DNA of 64,000 bases, taken from assembly GCF_000820085.1 (NCBI RefSeq), contig NZ_CDBN01000074.1:1-64000 (forward strand), read 5' to 3'. Both the position numbers and the translations under genes were made by a program. Below are positions 18,728-28,761 of this stretch, one piece after another. Numbering within the stretch: the first letter of the stretch is position 1; the number at the start of each line of letters is the position of its first letter. The notes beneath the pieces were generated by a model. It was not told where the DNA came from and did not search any database. It worked only from the letters and a program-made list of their open reading frames with translations. The DNA comes from Aeromonas sanarellii (lineage in GTDB: Bacteria > Pseudomonadota > Gammaproteobacteria > Enterobacterales > Aeromonadaceae).

Positions 18728-18803
18728 GAGGACATCTTACCCAAGGTTGTTGCTTCGAAATGAGGGCGGCTCGTTATCCGTATCCGCCGTGCCGATATGC
18801 GAC

Positions 18804-20096
18804 CTACAGCTTGCTCAGCTTGGCATAGTAGAAGCCATCCATCTCCCCTTCGCCGGGCAGGAACTGGCGACCCGGACAGGCCGGGGTGTCCTCTGGATGC
18901 AGCGGCACCAGGCGGGCATCCGGAGTGTCGGCCAGGAAGGCGCGGATCTGCTCCCGGTTCTCCTCCGGCAGCACGGAGCAGGTGGCGTAGAGCAGGGTGC
19001 CACCGTTCTTGAGCTTGCCCCAGAGGGCATTGAGGATACGGCGCTGCAGTTCGGCCAGCTCGCGGATGTCCTGATCCCGGCGCAGCCACTTGATGTCGGG
19101 GTGACGGCGGATGACGCCGGTGGCGGAACAGGGGGCGTCCAGCAGGATGCGGTCGAACTGCCCCTCTGGCCACCACAGTTCCGGCGTGCTGGCGTCACCG
19201 TGGATCACCTGGGCACTGAGGCCGATGCGATCCAGGTTCTCCTGCACCCGCTTGAGGCGCTGCTCGTCGGCGTCGACCGCCACCACGCCGGCCAGGGCGG
19301 GCTGGCGTTCCAGCAGGTGGGCCGTCTTGCCGCCGGGGGCGGCGCAGGCATCCAGCACCCACTCGCCCGGCTGGGGGTCGAGCAGGCGGGCAGCCTGCTG
19401 GGCGGCACCGTCCTGCACCGAGCAGTCACCCTGCTCGAAACCTGGCAGCTTGGTGACGTCGCAGGGGCGTTCCAGCAGGATGCCATCCTCCCCCTCCTCG
19501 CCGGCGACGGCCGGTATGCCCGCCTCGCTCATGCGGGCCAGCATGGCCTCGCGGCTCTGGCGCTGGCCGTTGTTGCGGATCCACATGGGCGGGCGCTGGT
19601 TGTTGGCCTCCATGATGAACTCCCAGTCATCGGGATAGGCTTGGCGCAGCCGCTTGGTGAGCCACTCGGGGTGGCCAAGGCGGATGCTGGGGACGCGGTC
19701 GATGCGCACCAGAATGACCTCGGCGCTGCGCTGGAAGTTGCGCAGCACGCCGTTGATGAGGCCGCGCAGAGACGACCCCTTGAGCAGCTTGACGGCGTTG
19801 ACGGTCTCGGCCACGGCGGCGTGGGCCGGAATGCGGGTGTAGATGAGCTGGTAGAGGCCGACCAGGATGAGGTAGTGGAAGATGCGGCTCTTGTTCTTGA
19901 GCGGCTTGTCCATCATCTCGCTCACCGCCGCGTCGAGACGGGGCAGCCAGCGCAGGGTGCCGTAACAGAGTTCTTGCAGGAGGGCGCGATCGCGCGGCGC
20001 GACCTTCTCCTGGGCAGCAGGCAGAACGGCGGAGAGGGATTGACCCTGATCCAGCACCTGTTGAATGACGAGAGCAGCCTGTGCGCGTGTTTTCAT
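18804..20096 (-). CDS. rsmB: RsmB, 16S rRNA m5C967 methyltransferase
   Basis: A 430-residue SAM-dependent rRNA methyltransferase that modifies C967 of 16S rRNA. The N-terminal third is a NusB-like RNA-binding domain (ALVIQQVLDQGQSLS...). The catalytic domain has the SAM motif LDACAAPGGKTAHLLE, the DAPCSATGVIRRHPDIKW motif IV and the nucleophile Cys in LYATCSVLPEENREQI. Start ATG gives MKTRAQAALVI. It is downstream of fmt by 60 bp in the def operon. Confidence 0.95.
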   Translation of the reverse strand: MKTRAQAALVIQQVLDQGQSLSAVLPAAQEKVAPRDRALLQELCYGTLRWLPRLDAAVSEMMDKPLKNKSRIFHYLILVGLYQLIYTRIPAHAAVAETVNAVKLLKGSSLRGLINGVLRNFQRSAEVILVRIDRVPSIRLGHPEWLTKRLRQAYPDDWEFIMEANNQRPPMWIRNNGQRQSREAMLARMSEAGIPAVAGEEGEDGILLERPCDVTKLPGFEQGDCSVQDGAAQQAARLLDPQPGEWVLDACAAPGGKTAHLLERQPALAGVVAVDADEQRLKRVQENLDRIGLSAQVIHGDASTPELWWPEGQFDRILLDAPCSATGVIRRHPDIKWLRRDQDIRELAELQRRILNALWGKLKNGGTLLYATCSVLPEENREQIRAFLADTPDARLVPLHPEDTPACPGRQFLPGEGEMDGFYYAKLSKL

Positions 20097-20156
20097 AGCG
20101 TTACCTTAGATGCACGAGTCGGGGCCTGGGCCCCGCCTGTGTCAATTCAATCCAGA

Positions 20157-21101
20157 TCAAATCAGTTGGGTGCCGGGTTCGAACCAGTCGCGGCGAGAGT
20201 TGAGCAGATCCGAGACGGACATGGCCTTCTTACCCGGAGGCTGCAGGGTCAGCAGGCGTAGTACGCCCTGGCCGGTGGCAACCTCGATCCCCTGCTTGTC
20301 GGCCTTGAGCAGGGTACCGGCTGCCTGGCCGTGTGCCTGGGGAACGACCTCGGCCTGCCACACCTTGACGGTCTGGCCGGCGACCTCGAACCAGCTGATG
20401 GGCCAGGGGTTGAAGGCGCGGATGCAGCGCTCAATGGCGGCAGCCTCCATGGACCAGTCGATGCGCGCCTCCTCCTTGGAGAGCTTCTCGGCGTAGTTGG
20501 CCAGGGCGTCGTCCTGTGGCTCCGCGACGGTGTCGCCGGCGGCCATGGCGTCCAGGGTGTCGACCAGTGCCTGCGGGCCCAGCCCGGCCAGCTTGTCGTA
20601 CAGGCTGGCAGAAGTCTCGTCGGCCGCGATGGGGCAGCTTACCTTGCGGATCATGGCGCCGGTATCCAGCCCCACGTCCATCTGCATGATGGTGACGCCG
20701 GTTTCGGCATCCCCTGCCCAGATGGAGCGCTGGATGGGAGCGGCACCGCGCCAGCGCGGCAGCAGGGAGCCGTGCACGTTGATGCAGCCCAGACGCGGGG
20801 TGTCGAGCACGGCCTTGGGCAGGATCAGGCCATAGGCCACCACCACCATCAGGTCGGCGCCGAGGGCAGCCAGTTCGGCCTGCGCCGCTTCATTGCGCAG
20901 GGAGGCGGGCTGATAGACCGGAAGACTGTGGGCCAGTGCCAGCTCCTTGACCGGGCTGGCGGTGAGCTTCTGGCCGCGGCCGGCAGGCTTGTCGGGCTGG
21001 GTGTAAACGGCGACGACTTCGTGGCCGGAAGACAACAACGCCGCCAGGTGACGGGCGGCGAAGTCGGGGGTACCGGCAAAAATCAGTTTCAGCTTGTTCA
21101 A
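20157..21101 (-). CDS. fmt: Fmt, methionyl-tRNA formyltransferase
   Basis: A 314-residue enzyme that formylates Met-tRNAi with 10-formyl-THF. The N-terminal catalytic domain has [32 protein letters not shown] (catalytic Asn, His) and [10 protein letters not shown]. The C-terminal OB-fold binds tRNA and ends with [12 protein letters not shown]. No ATG is available at the expected N-terminus. Translation appears to start at TTG (21099-21101) 12 bp after def, with an upstream AGGA. Functionally paired with def. Confidence 0.95.
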   Translation of the reverse strand: MNKLKLIFAGTPDFAARHLAALLSSGHEVVAVYTQPDKPAGRGQKLTASPVKELALAHSLPVYQPASLRNEAAQAELAALGADLMVVVAYGLILPKAVLDTPRLGCINVHGSLLPRWRGAAPIQRSIWAGDAETGVTIMQMDVGLDTGAMIRKVSCPIAADETSASLYDKLAGLGPQALVDTLDAMAAGDTVAEPQDDALANYAEKLSKEEARIDWSMEAAAIERCIRAFNPWPISWFEVAGQTVKVWQAEVVPQAHGQAAGTLLKADKQGIEVATGQGVLRLLTLQPPGKKAMSVSDLLNSRRDWFEPGTQLI

Positions 21102-21113
21102 TGGAGCGGATCC

Positions 21114-21626
21114 TCAGAGGACTTTGCGATCTTCACGGGCCATCTTTTCCAGCTTCTGACGAATGCGCTGGCGCTTGAGCGGGGACAAGTAATCCACAAA
21201 CAGCTTGCCGACCAGATGATCCATCTCATGCTGTATGCAGATGGCGAGCAGATCGTCCGCTTCCAGCTCGAAGGTGTTGCCGTGGCGATCCTGTGCCCTG
21301 ACCTTGACCCATTCGGCGCGTGGCACCAGGGCCCGATTGCCGGGCACGGAGAGGCAACCCTCCTCGATGCCGGTGCTGCCGGACTGCTCCAGGATCTCCG
21401 GGTTGATCAACACCAGCTGATCTTCACGGTTTTCGGAGACATCGATGACGATGATGCGCTGATGAATGTCGACCTGGGTCGCGGCCAGGCCTATGCCTTC
21501 CTCCGCGTACATGGTTTCGAACATATCATCTACAATGTGTTGTAACTCGGGTGTAAAGGCCTCGACAGGGGCCGCGACTGTGCGCAGACGCTCATCGGGG
21601 AAACGCAATACATCTAGAATGGCCAT
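21114..21626 (-). CDS. def: Def, peptide deformylase
   Basis: A 170-residue Fe(II) metallopeptidase that removes the formyl group from nascent proteins. All three PDF motifs are present: [19 protein letters not shown] (metal Cys) and [10 protein letters not shown] (HExxH). It is the first gene of def-fmt-rsmB-trkA and is divergent from the LysM gene, with 108 bp between the starts. Confidence 0.96.
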   Translation of the reverse strand: MAILDVLRFPDERLRTVAAPVEAFTPELQHIVDDMFETMYAEEGIGLAATQVDIHQRIIVIDVSENREDQLVLINPEILEQSGSTGIEEGCLSVPGNRALVPRAEWVKVRAQDRHGNTFELEADDLLAICIQHEMDHLVGKLFVDYLSPLKRQRIRQKLEKMAREDRKVL

Positions 21627-21734
21627 AATTTTTTCTTTAGTTTCATATAAACGCAGTCAATATTGACGTAATTCTAGTCATTTACGCCGACAAAAAACAG
21701 CAACACTTTGCGTGCAGAAGTAACAGGGAGTGTT

Positions 21735-22823
21735 ATGTATCTGAAGCAAATCGTCGTCGCCTGCCTGGCGACAGCCCTGGCCGGTGGTGCCATGGCACAG
21801 CAGTTGACGCTGAAATCCGGCTATCCCGAGAGCTATGTGGTACAGAAGGGCGATACCCTCTGGGATATATCGGGTCAGTATCTGGCCGAACCCTGGCTCT
21901 GGCCGCGCCTCTGGAACATCAATCCCCAGATTGCCAACCCGCACTGGATTTACCCCGGTGACGTGCTGCACCTCAGCTGGGTCAATGGTGAACCACGACT
22001 CGGCAAGGCCAGCCAGGGTGGCAAACAGGTGATCCGCCTCTCGCCCAAGAACCGCTATGAGAACAAGGCCAATCCGATCCCGACCCTGCCACTCAGCGAG
22101 ATAGCCCCTTTCCTGCAGACCGATCACATTCTGGCCAACAGCCAGCAGAGCAAGGATCTGCCCTATGTGCTTGGCAACAACGACAAGCACATCGGCATGC
22201 TGGAAGGAGGCATCCTCTATGTGAAGGGGGCGCTGGATCCGGGCAAGAGTTATGGCATCTATCGCCCCGGGCTGGTGTACAAGGACAGGCACACCGGCGA
22301 GCAGCTCGGTCAGGAGGCGATCTTTGTCGGCACTGTGCGGGCGGAGGAACGTCTTGCCAATGACAGTACCAGGGTCACCCTCACCCACAACCGCCGTGAA
22401 GTCTATCAGGGCGACAAGGTGATGCCGCTGCCCTCCCAGGAGAGCCTGTCCGCCGTCTTCATGCCAAAGGCGGCACCCGCCATTTCGCCCGGGTATGTGA
22501 TCGAGTTGCCGAGCAAGGTACACGGTGGCGGCAAGTTTGACGTCGTGCTCATCAACAAGGGGCAGCGCGATCAGGTGACGCCAGGCGATGTGCTCGAGAT
22601 CCAGCGTCCTGGGGCCGAGATGGTGGACAAGAATGGCAAGGTGTCGTATCGGGAATATGCATCTGTCTATGACAAGGCCTTTTACTCCGCGGGCAAGTCT
22701 TCCCTGCCTGCCGAGGCCGTTGCCAGGGTCATGCTGTTCAAGGTGTACGACAAGCTGAGCTATGGCTTGATCCTGCAGAGTCAGGACTTGGTCGGCTCTG
22801 GTTATCAGGTCAGCAACTTCTGA
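21735..22823 (+). CDS. LysM-domain exported protein
   Basis: A 362-residue protein with a signal peptide (MYLKQIVVACLATALAGGA, cleaved near AMA-QQ). A LysM peptidoglycan-binding domain spans about residues 33-82 (YVVQKGDTLWDISGQYL, then NPQIANPHWIYPGDVL). The remaining 280 residues form a conserved but uncharacterised region. This gene sits between def and dprA in many gammaproteobacteria. The ATG at 21735 is the start of the signal peptide; nine earlier open codons are not credible. It runs directly into dprA. Confidence 0.9.
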   Translation: MYLKQIVVACLATALAGGAMAQQLTLKSGYPESYVVQKGDTLWDISGQYLAEPWLWPRLWNINPQIANPHWIYPGDVLHLSWVNGEPRLGKASQGGKQVIRLSPKNRYENKANPIPTLPLSEIAPFLQTDHILANSQQSKDLPYVLGNNDKHIGMLEGGILYVKGALDPGKSYGIYRPGLVYKDRHTGEQLGQEAIFVGTVRAEERLANDSTRVTLTHNRREVYQGDKVMPLPSQESLSAVFMPKAAPAISPGYVIELPSKVHGGGKFDVVLINKGQRDQVTPGDVLEIQRPGAEMVDKNGKVSYREYASVYDKAFYSAGKSSLPAEAVARVMLFKVYDKLSYGLILQSQDLVGSGYQVSNF

Positions 22824-22824
22824 C

Positions 22825-23940
22825 GTGCCACTCCCACTCGAACGGCTGTCGCGGTGGTTGACGCTGGAGGCCGTGGCCGGTATCGGCCCGGTGACCGCCG
22901 CCCGCCTGCTGGCCCATTTTGGTGGGGACATTACAGCTCTGTTTGACTCAGACGACGGCACCCTGCGATCCCTTGGTCTGCAGAGCGCCCAAATCCAGCA
23001 GATGAGATGGCCCCTGCCGCTTGTGGATCAGGGGCTGAGCTGGGCCACCAAGCCCGGCAATCACCTCCTCTGTCTCGATGACCCCGCCTATCCTGCCCTG
23101 CTCAAAGAGATCCCCGCCGCCCCGCTATTGCTCTACTGTCGCGGGGATATCGCCTCCCTCTCCCTGCCACAGCTGGCGATGGTGGGCACACGCCACCCCA
23201 CCTATGCCGGCAAGGACAATGCGGCACGCCTATGTGCCGAACTGGTGGGTTGCGGCCTGGCGATCACCTCGGGTTTGGCGCTGGGCATCGATGGCATCTG
23301 TCACCAGCAGGCGCTGGCATCGGGTGGGGTGACCCTGGCGGTGCTGGGGGCCGGCCTGGATTGTCTTTACCCCAAGCGCCACCACGGGCTGGCGATGCAG
23401 ATCCTTGAGCAGGGCGGTTTGCTCGTGTCCGAGCTGGCGCCTGACCAGGGGCCGCTGGCCGAGCATTTCCCCCGTCGCAATCGCATCATCAGCGGCCTGT
23501 CGCTGGGTACCTTGGTGGTGGAGGCGGCCGAGCAAAGCGGCTCGCTCATCACGGCCCGCTACGCCCTTGAACAGGGGCGAGAGGTCTTTGCCGTGCCGGG
23601 TGCTCCGCAAAATATGCAGGCGGCGGGATGCAACCGTCTGCTCCAGCAGGGTGCCAAGCTGGTCCTGAATGCCGCGGATGTTCTTGAGGAGCTGCCGGCT
23701 CTCCTGCCGTCCATGGGGTCGATGGGACCTTCTTCCGAGCCATTGCATAATAGCGAATTGCCTTATGCCGATTTGTTGGATAACGTAGGTTACGAAGCCA
23801 CGAGCGTGGATGCCGTTGCCGAACGGGCCCAGCTTCCTGTCGATGTCGTATTGGGCAGGTTGGTCGAACTGGAGCTGCTCGGTGCAGTGATGGCGGTAGC
23901 CGGTGGATACGTCAGAACGAGGAGGGCGAATCATGTTTGA
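22825..23940 (+). CDS. dprA: DprA, DNA-processing protein
   Basis: A 371-residue DprA/Smf protein, which loads RecA on incoming single-stranded DNA during transformation. A SAM-like N-terminal domain (LEAVAGIGPVTAARLLAHFG) is followed by the Rossmann core (ITSGLALGIDGICHQQAL, VLGAGLDCLYPKRH, FPRRNRIISGLSLGTLVVEA, SGSLITARYALEQGREVFAV) and a C-terminal winged helix. It begins with GTG, one base after the stop of the LysM gene, so translation is probably coupled. It overlaps smg by eight bases. Confidence 0.93.
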   Translation: MPLPLERLSRWLTLEAVAGIGPVTAARLLAHFGGDITALFDSDDGTLRSLGLQSAQIQQMRWPLPLVDQGLSWATKPGNHLLCLDDPAYPALLKEIPAAPLLLYCRGDIASLSLPQLAMVGTRHPTYAGKDNAARLCAELVGCGLAITSGLALGIDGICHQQALASGGVTLAVLGAGLDCLYPKRHHGLAMQILEQGGLLVSELAPDQGPLAEHFPRRNRIISGLSLGTLVVEAAEQSGSLITARYALEQGREVFAVPGAPQNMQAAGCNRLLQQGAKLVLNAADVLEELPALLPSMGSMGPSSEPLHNSELPYADLLDNVGYEATSVDAVAERAQLPVDVVLGRLVELELLGAVMAVAGGYVRTRRANHV

Positions 23941-24406
23941 TGTATTGATGTACCTTTTCGAGACCTACATCCACAGCGATGCAGATGTGATGGTCGAGCA
24001 GGATGAACTCACCGACGAACTGAGCCGGGCCGGTTTCAATCAGGACGAAATCGAGAAGGCGCTCGACTGGCTGGAGCGGCTGGCCAATCTGCACGACAGC
24101 GAACGGGAGGTATATGTCACCTCCAGTGCACAGGGCTCGATGCGGATCTACGCCCCGCAAGAGCTGGCACGCCTCAGCACCGAATGCCGCGGTTTCCTGC
24201 TGTTCCTGGAACAGGCGCAAGTGTTGAACGCCGAAACCCGCGAAATCTGCATCGAGCGGTTGCTTGAGCTGGACAAGCCGGACATCGAGCTGGATGATCT
24301 CAAGTGGGTCGTCATGATGGTGCTGTTCAACGTGCCGGGCAGCGAGAACGCCTACCAGCAGATGGAAGAGCTGGTGTTTGACGAGTCAGACGGTGTCATT
24401 CACTGA
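23933..24406 (+). CDS. smg: Smg family protein (DUF494)
   Basis: A 157-residue acidic protein of the Smg/DUF494 family: MFDVLMYLFETYIHSDADV at the start, and a helical body ending in KWVVMMVLFNVPGSENAYQQ. Function is unknown; it is conserved next to dprA in gammaproteobacteria. The ATG at 23933 lies inside the end of dprA and follows GGAGG, showing translational coupling. An upstream in-frame start lies deeper in dprA and is less likely. Confidence 0.93.
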   Translation: MFDVLMYLFETYIHSDADVMVEQDELTDELSRAGFNQDEIEKALDWLERLANLHDSEREVYVTSSAQGSMRIYAPQELARLSTECRGFLLFLEQAQVLNAETREICIERLLELDKPDIELDDLKWVVMMVLFNVPGSENAYQQMEELVFDESDGVIH

Positions 24407-24461
24407 CAGCCCTGTGCCGCGCTGGTAGAATTCAGGCCATCTGGATTTCAAGGCGCGGCCC

Positions 24462-25019
24462 ATGTCAAAGATCGACCATCACCTCTTCTCTGCCCACGAA
24501 CATGCATTCGAGCGCGAGCCGTGCCCGCAGTGTGGTGCCGAGCTGGTGATCCGTCAGGGCAAGCATGGCCCCTTCCTGGGTTGCTCGGCCTACCCTTCCT
24601 GCGACTACATCCGCTCCCTGACCCCCTCAGGTCGCGACATCGAGAAAGTGCTTGATGGCTCGGCCTGCCCGGATTGCGGCCATCCGCTGGCCATCAAGAA
24701 GGGGCGATACGGCCTGTTTGTGGGGTGCACCCAGTACCCTGCCTGCCAGCACATCGAATCCCTGCAGGAGAGTGACGACACCCAGATCCTCTGTCCCGAA
24801 TGTGGCAAGGGTCATCTGGTGAGCCGCACCTCTCGCTACGGCAAGCAATTCTACTCCTGTGACGCCTATCCTCACTGCAAGTATGTGGTGAACGACAAGC
24901 CCGTTCCCATGCCTTGTCCCGAGTGTGGCTGGGGCATCATGGTGGAGAAGAAGGTGAGGGGCAGCCTGCGCTGGATCTGCCCGCAAAAGAAATGCTGCCA
25001 TCAGATGGAGCGGGTATAA
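24462..25019 (+). CDS. yrdD: YrdD, topoisomerase-type zinc-finger protein
   Basis: A 185-residue protein made almost wholly of four C4 zinc ribbons like those at the C-terminus of DNA topoisomerase I. They begin CPQCGAELVIRQGKHGPFLG, CPDCGHPLAIKKGRYGLFVG, CPECGKGHLVSRTSRYG and CPECGWGIMVEKKVRG. No topoisomerase catalytic domain is present. It likely binds nucleic acid; role unknown. Synteny dprA-smg-yrdD-tsaC-aroE is as in E. coli. Confidence 0.92.
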   Translation: MSKIDHHLFSAHEHAFEREPCPQCGAELVIRQGKHGPFLGCSAYPSCDYIRSLTPSGRDIEKVLDGSACPDCGHPLAIKKGRYGLFVGCTQYPACQHIESLQESDDTQILCPECGKGHLVSRTSRYGKQFYSCDAYPHCKYVVNDKPVPMPCPECGWGIMVEKKVRGSLRWICPQKKCCHQMERV

Positions 25020-25274
25020 TCCAGCCGCCATGACCCGGGGGCTGACGAAGGAACCGGTCCGGTTCGCTTCCGCATCACCTTGAGTTGGTCACGTCGGCGG
25101 GCTCGGCTTCCGATGTGCGTGCTTTACCCTGTTAAAACGAGGGCAAGCCACCCGACTCCCGGGGCGTCTGATGATGTGTCATGGTACCGCATGTGCTGCA
25201 GAGATGATGGCCCAGGGCCGTCATGCCGGTTCAACCAACAATCCAGTGATGAGAGGCGACAGCGCGGCTGTTGC

Positions 25275-25844
25275 ATGTTTTCTATGCCAAACGAACTTGA
25301 ACAAGCCGTCACCGCCCTTCAAGGAGAAGGGGTGATCGCCTACGCCACCGAGGCCGTGTTTGGCCTGGGATGTGACCCTGATTCCGAGGCTGCGGTGCAG
25401 CGCCTGCTGGCCATCAAGCAGCGACCGGTGGAGAAGGGGCTGATCCTGATCGCAGCCGAATTGACGCAGTTGCAGGATTACATCGATCTGGGCCTGCTCA
25501 GCGATGAGCAGCTGGCGCGGGTTGAAGCAAGCTGGCCTGGTCCCTTCACCTGGATCATGCCAGCCCGTCCGACGACGCCATCCTGGCTGACCGGTCAGTT
25601 CGATACCCTGGCGGTACGCGTCACGGCTCATCCCCAGGTGCAGGCCCTGTGCCGCGCCTTCGGCAAGCCGCTGGTCTCTACCAGTGCCAATCTGACTGGT
25701 GAGGAGCCCGCCCGCCGGGTCAGCGACATAGGTGAACTGCTGGCAAGCCAGCTGGCCTATATCCTGCCCGGCGAGGTGGGGGGCCAGGCCAATCCGTCCG
25801 AGATCAAGGATGCTCGCACCGGCGCCATCATTCGCCCTTCCTGA
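25275..25844 (+). CDS. tsaC: TsaC, threonylcarbamoyl-AMP synthase
   Basis: A 189-residue Sua5/YciO/YrdC-family enzyme that makes threonylcarbamoyl-AMP from threonine, bicarbonate and ATP for the t6A37 modification of tRNA. It shows [54 protein letters not shown] and [17 protein letters not shown], and it ends [10 protein letters not shown]. Length matches E. coli TsaC (190). The start is uncertain between ATGs at 25275 and 25284, with only a weak ribosome-binding site. Confidence 0.94.
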   Translation: MFSMPNELEQAVTALQGEGVIAYATEAVFGLGCDPDSEAAVQRLLAIKQRPVEKGLILIAAELTQLQDYIDLGLLSDEQLARVEASWPGPFTWIMPARPTTPSWLTGQFDTLAVRVTAHPQVQALCRAFGKPLVSTSANLTGEEPARRVSDIGELLASQLAYILPGEVGGQANPSEIKDARTGAIIRPS

Positions 25845-25881
25845 CCGGTGGCAAGATTTCCATTGGCAGTCTGAGCCTTGA

Positions 25882-26850
<969 letters not shown>

Positions 26851-26953
26851 CCAGAGGGGCCATCAGGGGCCCTCTTTGCTGGCCGATATTCGGCTTGTTC
26901 CCGCATGAGAAAAACCGTTAAATCGGGAGATTGCCCTCTGATGGAATTCTCCG

Positions 26954-27775
26954 ATGGATCGTTATCTGGTTTTTGGCCACCCGGTGCGCCACAGCAAGTC
27001 CCCTTTCATTCACACCCTGTTCGCCAGACAGACCCAGCAGGCACTGGAGTATGGGCTGGCCGAACCGGCCGTCGATGAGTTTGCCACGGCCCTGCGCCAC
27101 TTCTTTGCCCAGGGAGGCAAGGGGTGCAACGTGACGGTTCCCTTCAAGGAGCAGGCATTCGCCCTGGTCGACCGGTTGAGCCCAAGGGCCCAGCGGGCGG
27201 GGGCCGTCAACACCATCAAGCTGACCGATGACGGTGTGCTGCTCGGAGATAACACCGACGGTGCCGGGTTGGTGGCCGATCTCAAGTCCCATGGTGTGGC
27301 GTTGGACGGGCGCCGGATCCTGCTGCTGGGAGCGGGCGGCGCCGCCCGCGGTGCGCTGGCCCCCCTGCTGGCCGAAAAGCCGGGCGAACTGGTCATCGTC
27401 AACCGCACCCATGCCAAGGCAGAGCAATTGGCGGCTGAATTTCATGATCTGGGGCCAGTCAGTGCCCAGCCCTATGAGCAGTTGGCGGGCCGGTTCGACC
27501 TCATCATCAACTCGACCTCTGCCAGCCTGCAGGGGGAGTTGCCGCCCCTGGCTCCCGCTCTCATTCACGCCGATATTGCCATCTACGACATGATGTATGG
27601 TGCGACGGACACGGCCTTTATCGATTGGGCCAAACGTCAGGGGGCGCGTCAGACCATGGACGGGCTCGGCATGCTGGTGGAGCAGGCTGCCGAAGCCTTC
27701 ACCGTGTGGCGTGGCATCCGGCCCGGCACCAAGCAGGTATTGAGAGAGCTGAAGCGCAACCTGGGGGTGCTGTAA
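26954..27775 (+). CDS. aroE: AroE, shikimate dehydrogenase
   Basis: A 273-residue NADPH-dependent enzyme that reduces 3-dehydroshikimate to shikimate in aromatic amino-acid synthesis. Shikimate-binding [14 protein letters not shown] and the [11 protein letters not shown] catalytic-Lys block are N-terminal. The NADP Rossmann motif [17 protein letters not shown] lies near residue 118, and [20 protein letters not shown] is the C-terminal family block. It is the last gene of the rightward dprA-aroE series and is followed by a gene-free kilobase. Confidence 0.95.
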   Translation: MDRYLVFGHPVRHSKSPFIHTLFARQTQQALEYGLAEPAVDEFATALRHFFAQGGKGCNVTVPFKEQAFALVDRLSPRAQRAGAVNTIKLTDDGVLLGDNTDGAGLVADLKSHGVALDGRRILLLGAGGAARGALAPLLAEKPGELVIVNRTHAKAEQLAAEFHDLGPVSAQPYEQLAGRFDLIINSTSASLQGELPPLAPALIHADIAIYDMMYGATDTAFIDWAKRQGARQTMDGLGMLVEQAAEAFTVWRGIRPGTKQVLRELKRNLGVL

Positions 27776-28080
27776 GCCGGTTTGCCGGGGCGTTGGGACC
27801 GTTCTCGAAGCAACCGGGTCTGGCTGGCAGAGGGGCCCGGCACAGTAGATGCGCAAGAAGGGACTCGCCTGTAGCGAAATGGGGCTCCCATACGGAGCAT
27901 CTTTAAGCAAAAGACCAGATTGTTTTCACAGAATAAAGCCATTATTAACAATGCTTTATGTCTTCCATCAGCTACTTGTCGTGCCTTTTTCAAGTTTTTT
28001 CTCAAAGCAGCGGAACTAGTTCGCAATGGTGCTGACTAATTAGATAGTTGAGGAAGTGCTAGCTAGTCACCTTTATAACT

Positions 28081-28108
28081 CCCCGGTATTCATACTGGGG
28101 ATTTTTTT
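28081..28108 (+). terminator. intrinsic terminator
   Basis: CCCCGGTAT pairs with ATACTGGGG (one G-T pair) and is followed by seven T residues. It is 305 bp after the aroE stop, so it ends either a long aroE 3' region or a separate short RNA. Confidence 0.8.
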
Positions 28109-28173
28109 ATCTGCATGAAAAATATATAGATTTTCCTCAGTTACTTTCCGTGAAACTAAATTACATAAATTAC

Positions 28174-28202
28174 TTTCACTTTCTGCTGCTTTGCTGTACA
28201 GT
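28174..28202 (+). promoter_or_regulatory. Spot 42 promoter
   Basis: A -35 TTTCAC (28174-28179), a 17-bp spacer and a -10 TACAGT (28197-28202) lie seven bases before the first G of the Spot 42 RNA at 28210. The position relative to the conserved RNA 5' end is right for a sigma-70 promoter. Confidence 0.75.
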
Positions 28203-28209
28203 TGTCGGC

Positions 28210-28313
28210 GTAGGGTACAGAGGTAAGATGTTCTATCTTTCAGACCTTTTATTTCACGTAATTGAATGTGGCTGAATAGCAGCCCCGATGAGTCATCGTC
28301 GGGGCGTTTTTTT
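28210..28313 (+). ncRNA. spf: Spot 42 small regulatory RNA
   Basis: The first 50 or so bases (from GTAGGGTACAGAGGTAAGAT through TTCTATCTTTCAGACC) look essentially identical to E. coli Spot 42 as I remember it. They are followed by the conserved TTTATTTCACGTAAT and TGGCTGAATA segments. The RNA ends in a terminator hairpin (GCCCCGATGA/TCATCGTCGGGGC, then seven T). Spot 42 is an Hfq-dependent RNA that represses genes for secondary carbon sources when cAMP-CRP is low. Its place beside engB, on the opposite strand, matches E. coli, though polA, its usual left neighbour, is replaced here by aroE. The upper terminator stem differs from E. coli. Confidence 0.95.
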
Positions 28314-28761
28314 ATGCGTTTTGATTAGAGTAAATGCTTTAGTTTGTGTGGCCTTTTGTTAGAATGAGGGTGTTTCTTGAGGAAAACCAATCGTCTTTGT
28401 TCTCGAGAACTCGCTTTTTCCCAATTTTTTGAACGCATTTCTTCAGGCCGGTCCGCTGCTGCGAGACTGGCCTCATTTTTATCCCTTCAAGATATGATTC
28501 GGTAATAAAGTTTCAGTTTCGTTTGTGACAATCCTATTGTCAGCTTGCTGCGACTGAAAGAATGAAAACGGTGTCAAGGATGAGAAAAGTTAATTCACTA
28601 CGCGTCTTAACTGTCAATGTGATTGATTTTGAGTGATTTTATTGTCATTGGATGCAGCATGGGAGGAAAGGCGGGAGAGACTGGTCTGGGCGGGGTGACA
28701 CTGAAAGTCTTTCAATCAGCGGAGGGGGAACTCCGCTCATTGCAGCAAGAGGAGGCGCTGT
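28314..28761. other. gene-free interval between Spot 42 and engB
   Basis: No protein gene is supported. The interval holds a rightward terminator (28445-28480) preceded by U-rich sequence, which may be the end of an unknown small RNA. It also has an inverted repeat AGCGGAG (28718-28724) / CTCCGCT (28731-28737) just after the engB stop, probably the engB transcript end. No T-run follows that repeat. Confidence 0.45.
28445..28480 (+). terminator. terminator of a possible small RNA
   Basis: AGGCCGGTC pairs with GACTGGCCT (nine pairs, one G-T) around an 11-base loop, followed by CATTTTT. It lies 130 bp after the Spot 42 terminator with no gene in between, so something other than Spot 42 seems to end here. 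Confidence 0.6.

Larger units (their letters stand above)
27776..28209. other. gene-free interval upstream of Spot 42
   Basis: No protein-coding gene is credible here. It contains a terminator at 28081-28108. A possible promoter is TTGTTT (27920-27925), 17 bp, TATTAA (27943-27948), which could give a short transcript of about 150 bases ending at that terminator. Alternatively the whole stretch is the untranslated end of aroE. The rest is unremarkable. Confidence 0.45.

Noticed and set aside
28020-28080. tRNA-like or rRNA remnant near aroE
   Set aside because: rRNA operons lie near aroE in E. coli, so I looked. No cloverleaf or rRNA sequence is present.
28148-28166. CRP site upstream of Spot 42
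   Set aside because: GTGA and TTACA half-sites can be seen, but the spacing is one base too long for a normal CRP site, so I did not call it.
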